From Campylobacterales bacterium (GTDB lineage Bacteria; Campylobacterota; Campylobacteria; Campylobacterales; QNZT01), in assembly GCA_027055005.1 (NCBI GenBank), contig JALUNR010000181.1, positions 603 to 24,095 of the forward strand: DNA of 23,493 nucleotides. The letters are read 5' to 3'. The notes beneath the pieces are model-generated. The model saw nothing but the letters and a program-made list of their open reading frames with translations, did not search any database and had not been told where the DNA came from. Each line of letters opens with the position of its first letter. The stretch's first letter is position 1. Positions 22,385-23,493 of this stretch are shown piece after piece. A program made the translations under genes and the position numbers.

Positions 22385-23465
22385 ATTTTTTCTTATAGGT
22401 GCTTTTTACTTTTTTTATTTTAGTGCTGTTGGGGTTTATGTTATCTACCTGCCCAAAATACTCTCTAATCTAGGCTACTCTGCGACAAAAATAGGAATAG
22501 TCTTTTCTATCGCACCACTTGTTAGGTTTTTGTTACCCTTTTTCTTTTTGAAAAGATTTAAGTTAGATGTGAAAGTTTTTCATATTAGTTTACTAGTTCT
22601 TATAGTTTCAGTTGGGCTTTTGTATCTTACAATCCAAAACTTTTATCTTTTTTGTATAGCTATATTTTTTTATGGGGCAAGTGCTAGTGTTATTTTACCT
22701 TATGTAGATACTTATTCATTGGAGCTTTTGAGCAAAGAAGTTTATGGAAAAGCTAGACTTTATGGTTCTATTGGTTTTATATTAGTAGCATTGGTTTTAG
22801 CAAAGTACTTAAACTCAAACTATACAGGGTTACACTTTATAGCTATAACAATTTTGTTTTGCATAATAACTGCCTATCTTTTGACAAATGACAGTAACTT
22901 TACAAAAAAAAGTATAAGTAAAAAGTTTAGTATTAAAGGTGATGTTGCCCTTTGGATAAGTATCTTTTTGATGCAGGTTAGTTTTGGAGCATTTTATAGC
23001 TTTTTTACTATCTATGAAAGAGAAGCTGGACTTAGTCTTGAGATGATAAGTTATCTGTGGACTTTCGGAGTGATTTGCGAAATAGTTTTGTTTTATTTTC
23101 AAGCAAAATTTTTGAAATTCAATTTGTATAAACTTATGCAATTTTCTATTTTTATCACTTCTATTAGATGGTTTATACTCTACCTTTTCCCAGATAGTTT
23201 AAGCCTGCTTTTTATATCTCAAAGCTTTCATGCCTTCTCTTTCGCACTCTATCACACAGTAACCCTAAGTTATCTTTACAAACTCTATCATGATAAAAAC
23301 TTAGCTTCACAGTTTTACTATGGGATAGGATTTGGACTAGGTGGATTTTTTGGCTCTTTGATAGCTGGATATATTTATGGAAAGTATATCTTTTTGTTTT
23401 CTAGTTTTGTGGCGATTTTAGCTTTTTTAGTATCACTACCCCACTATCGGGTATCTCGAAAGTAG
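22362..23465 (+). CDS. MFS transporter, MFS_1-like (HcaT/LacY-type)
   Basis: About 367 residues with roughly 12 hydrophobic helices. The N-terminal block FYFFYFSAVGVYVIYLPKIL, SNLGYSATKIGIVFSIAPLVRFLLP resembles the MFS_1_like group (PPP family, which includes HcaT phenylpropionate transporter). YGKARLYGSIGFIL in the first half is the usual G-x-R-x-x-G-S-x-G motif of the group, and FHAFSFALYHTVTLSYL lies in the second half. Substrate unknown. TTG 22362 is chosen because GGAAC stands six bases before it and the protein then begins MSKILNNKFF. GTG 22350 is an alternative without a ribosome site. It overlaps the RDD gene end by 23 nt, so the two are cotranscribed. Confidence 0.82.
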   Translation: MSKILNNKFFLIGAFYFFYFSAVGVYVIYLPKILSNLGYSATKIGIVFSIAPLVRFLLPFFFLKRFKLDVKVFHISLLVLIVSVGLLYLTIQNFYLFCIAIFFYGASASVILPYVDTYSLELLSKEVYGKARLYGSIGFILVALVLAKYLNSNYTGLHFIAITILFCIITAYLLTNDSNFTKKSISKKFSIKGDVALWISIFLMQVSFGAFYSFFTIYEREAGLSLEMISYLWTFGVICEIVLFYFQAKFLKFNLYKLMQFSIFITSIRWFILYLFPDSLSLLFISQSFHAFSFALYHTVTLSYLYKLYHDKNLASQFYYGIGFGLGGFFGSLIAGYIYGKYIFLFSSFVAILAFLVSLPHYRVSRK

Positions 23466-23493
23466 CTTCTAAAAAGTTTGCCAACCACTCAAA

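Overview
The window is AT-rich, densely packed bacterial chromosome. It looks like Campylobacterota (Epsilonproteobacteria), most likely an Arcobacter-type genus. The evidence for this is a soluble FlgS-type flagellar kinase, a discriminating-type GltX with many 4-20 bp gene overlaps around it, a heme-motif chemoreceptor, sigma54- and sigma28-like promoters, and frequent TTG/GTG starts placed behind good Shine-Dalgarno sequences. The genus is inference; no rRNA or other marker gene is present. There are no tRNA or rRNA genes, no insertion sequences and no CRISPR array. No gene-free stretch exceeds 100 bases.

Left part (1-6515): the 3' end of a large repetitive, probably secreted gene is cut by the window edge. 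It carries near-identical in-frame 123-bp repeats. A strong sigma54-type promoter motif follows. Next come a CHASE2 adenylate cyclase and a three-domain protein that joins a class II cyclic-nucleotide phosphodiesterase (metallo-beta-lactamase fold), a GAF domain and an HD-GYP c-di-GMP phosphodiesterase. Together they look like a compact second-messenger module that makes cAMP and degrades cAMP and c-di-GMP. An orphan DUF234-type protein follows.

Middle (6509-12597): flgS and hemH overlap head to tail. A chemoreceptor with a periplasmic CxxCH heme motif sits behind a textbook sigma28 (FliA) promoter. A convergent SurA-like periplasmic chaperone follows, then divergent gltX. On the minus strand, 12635-15255 holds modABC (molybdate/tungstate uptake) with an HD-domain gene overlapping the end of modC.

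Right part (15321-23465, plus strand): an mntA-hepT toxin-antitoxin pair sits directly in front of panB. A 28-nt near-perfect direct repeat of the panB ribosome binding site and first codons flanks the pair, so it appears to have been inserted into the panB 5' end and to have captured its promoter and start. A tight run follows: panB-ruvB-AI-2E/PerM-type exporter-M23 peptidase-uppP, then rpsT-prfA-RDD protein-MFS transporter. Three stop codons (end of the chemoreceptor gene, gltX, rpsT) lie in or beside the loops of hairpins that probably act as terminators or processing sites.

The observations most worth following up are the cAMP/c-di-GMP module with its sigma54 motif, and the flanking repeat that records how the mntA-hepT module landed on panB.
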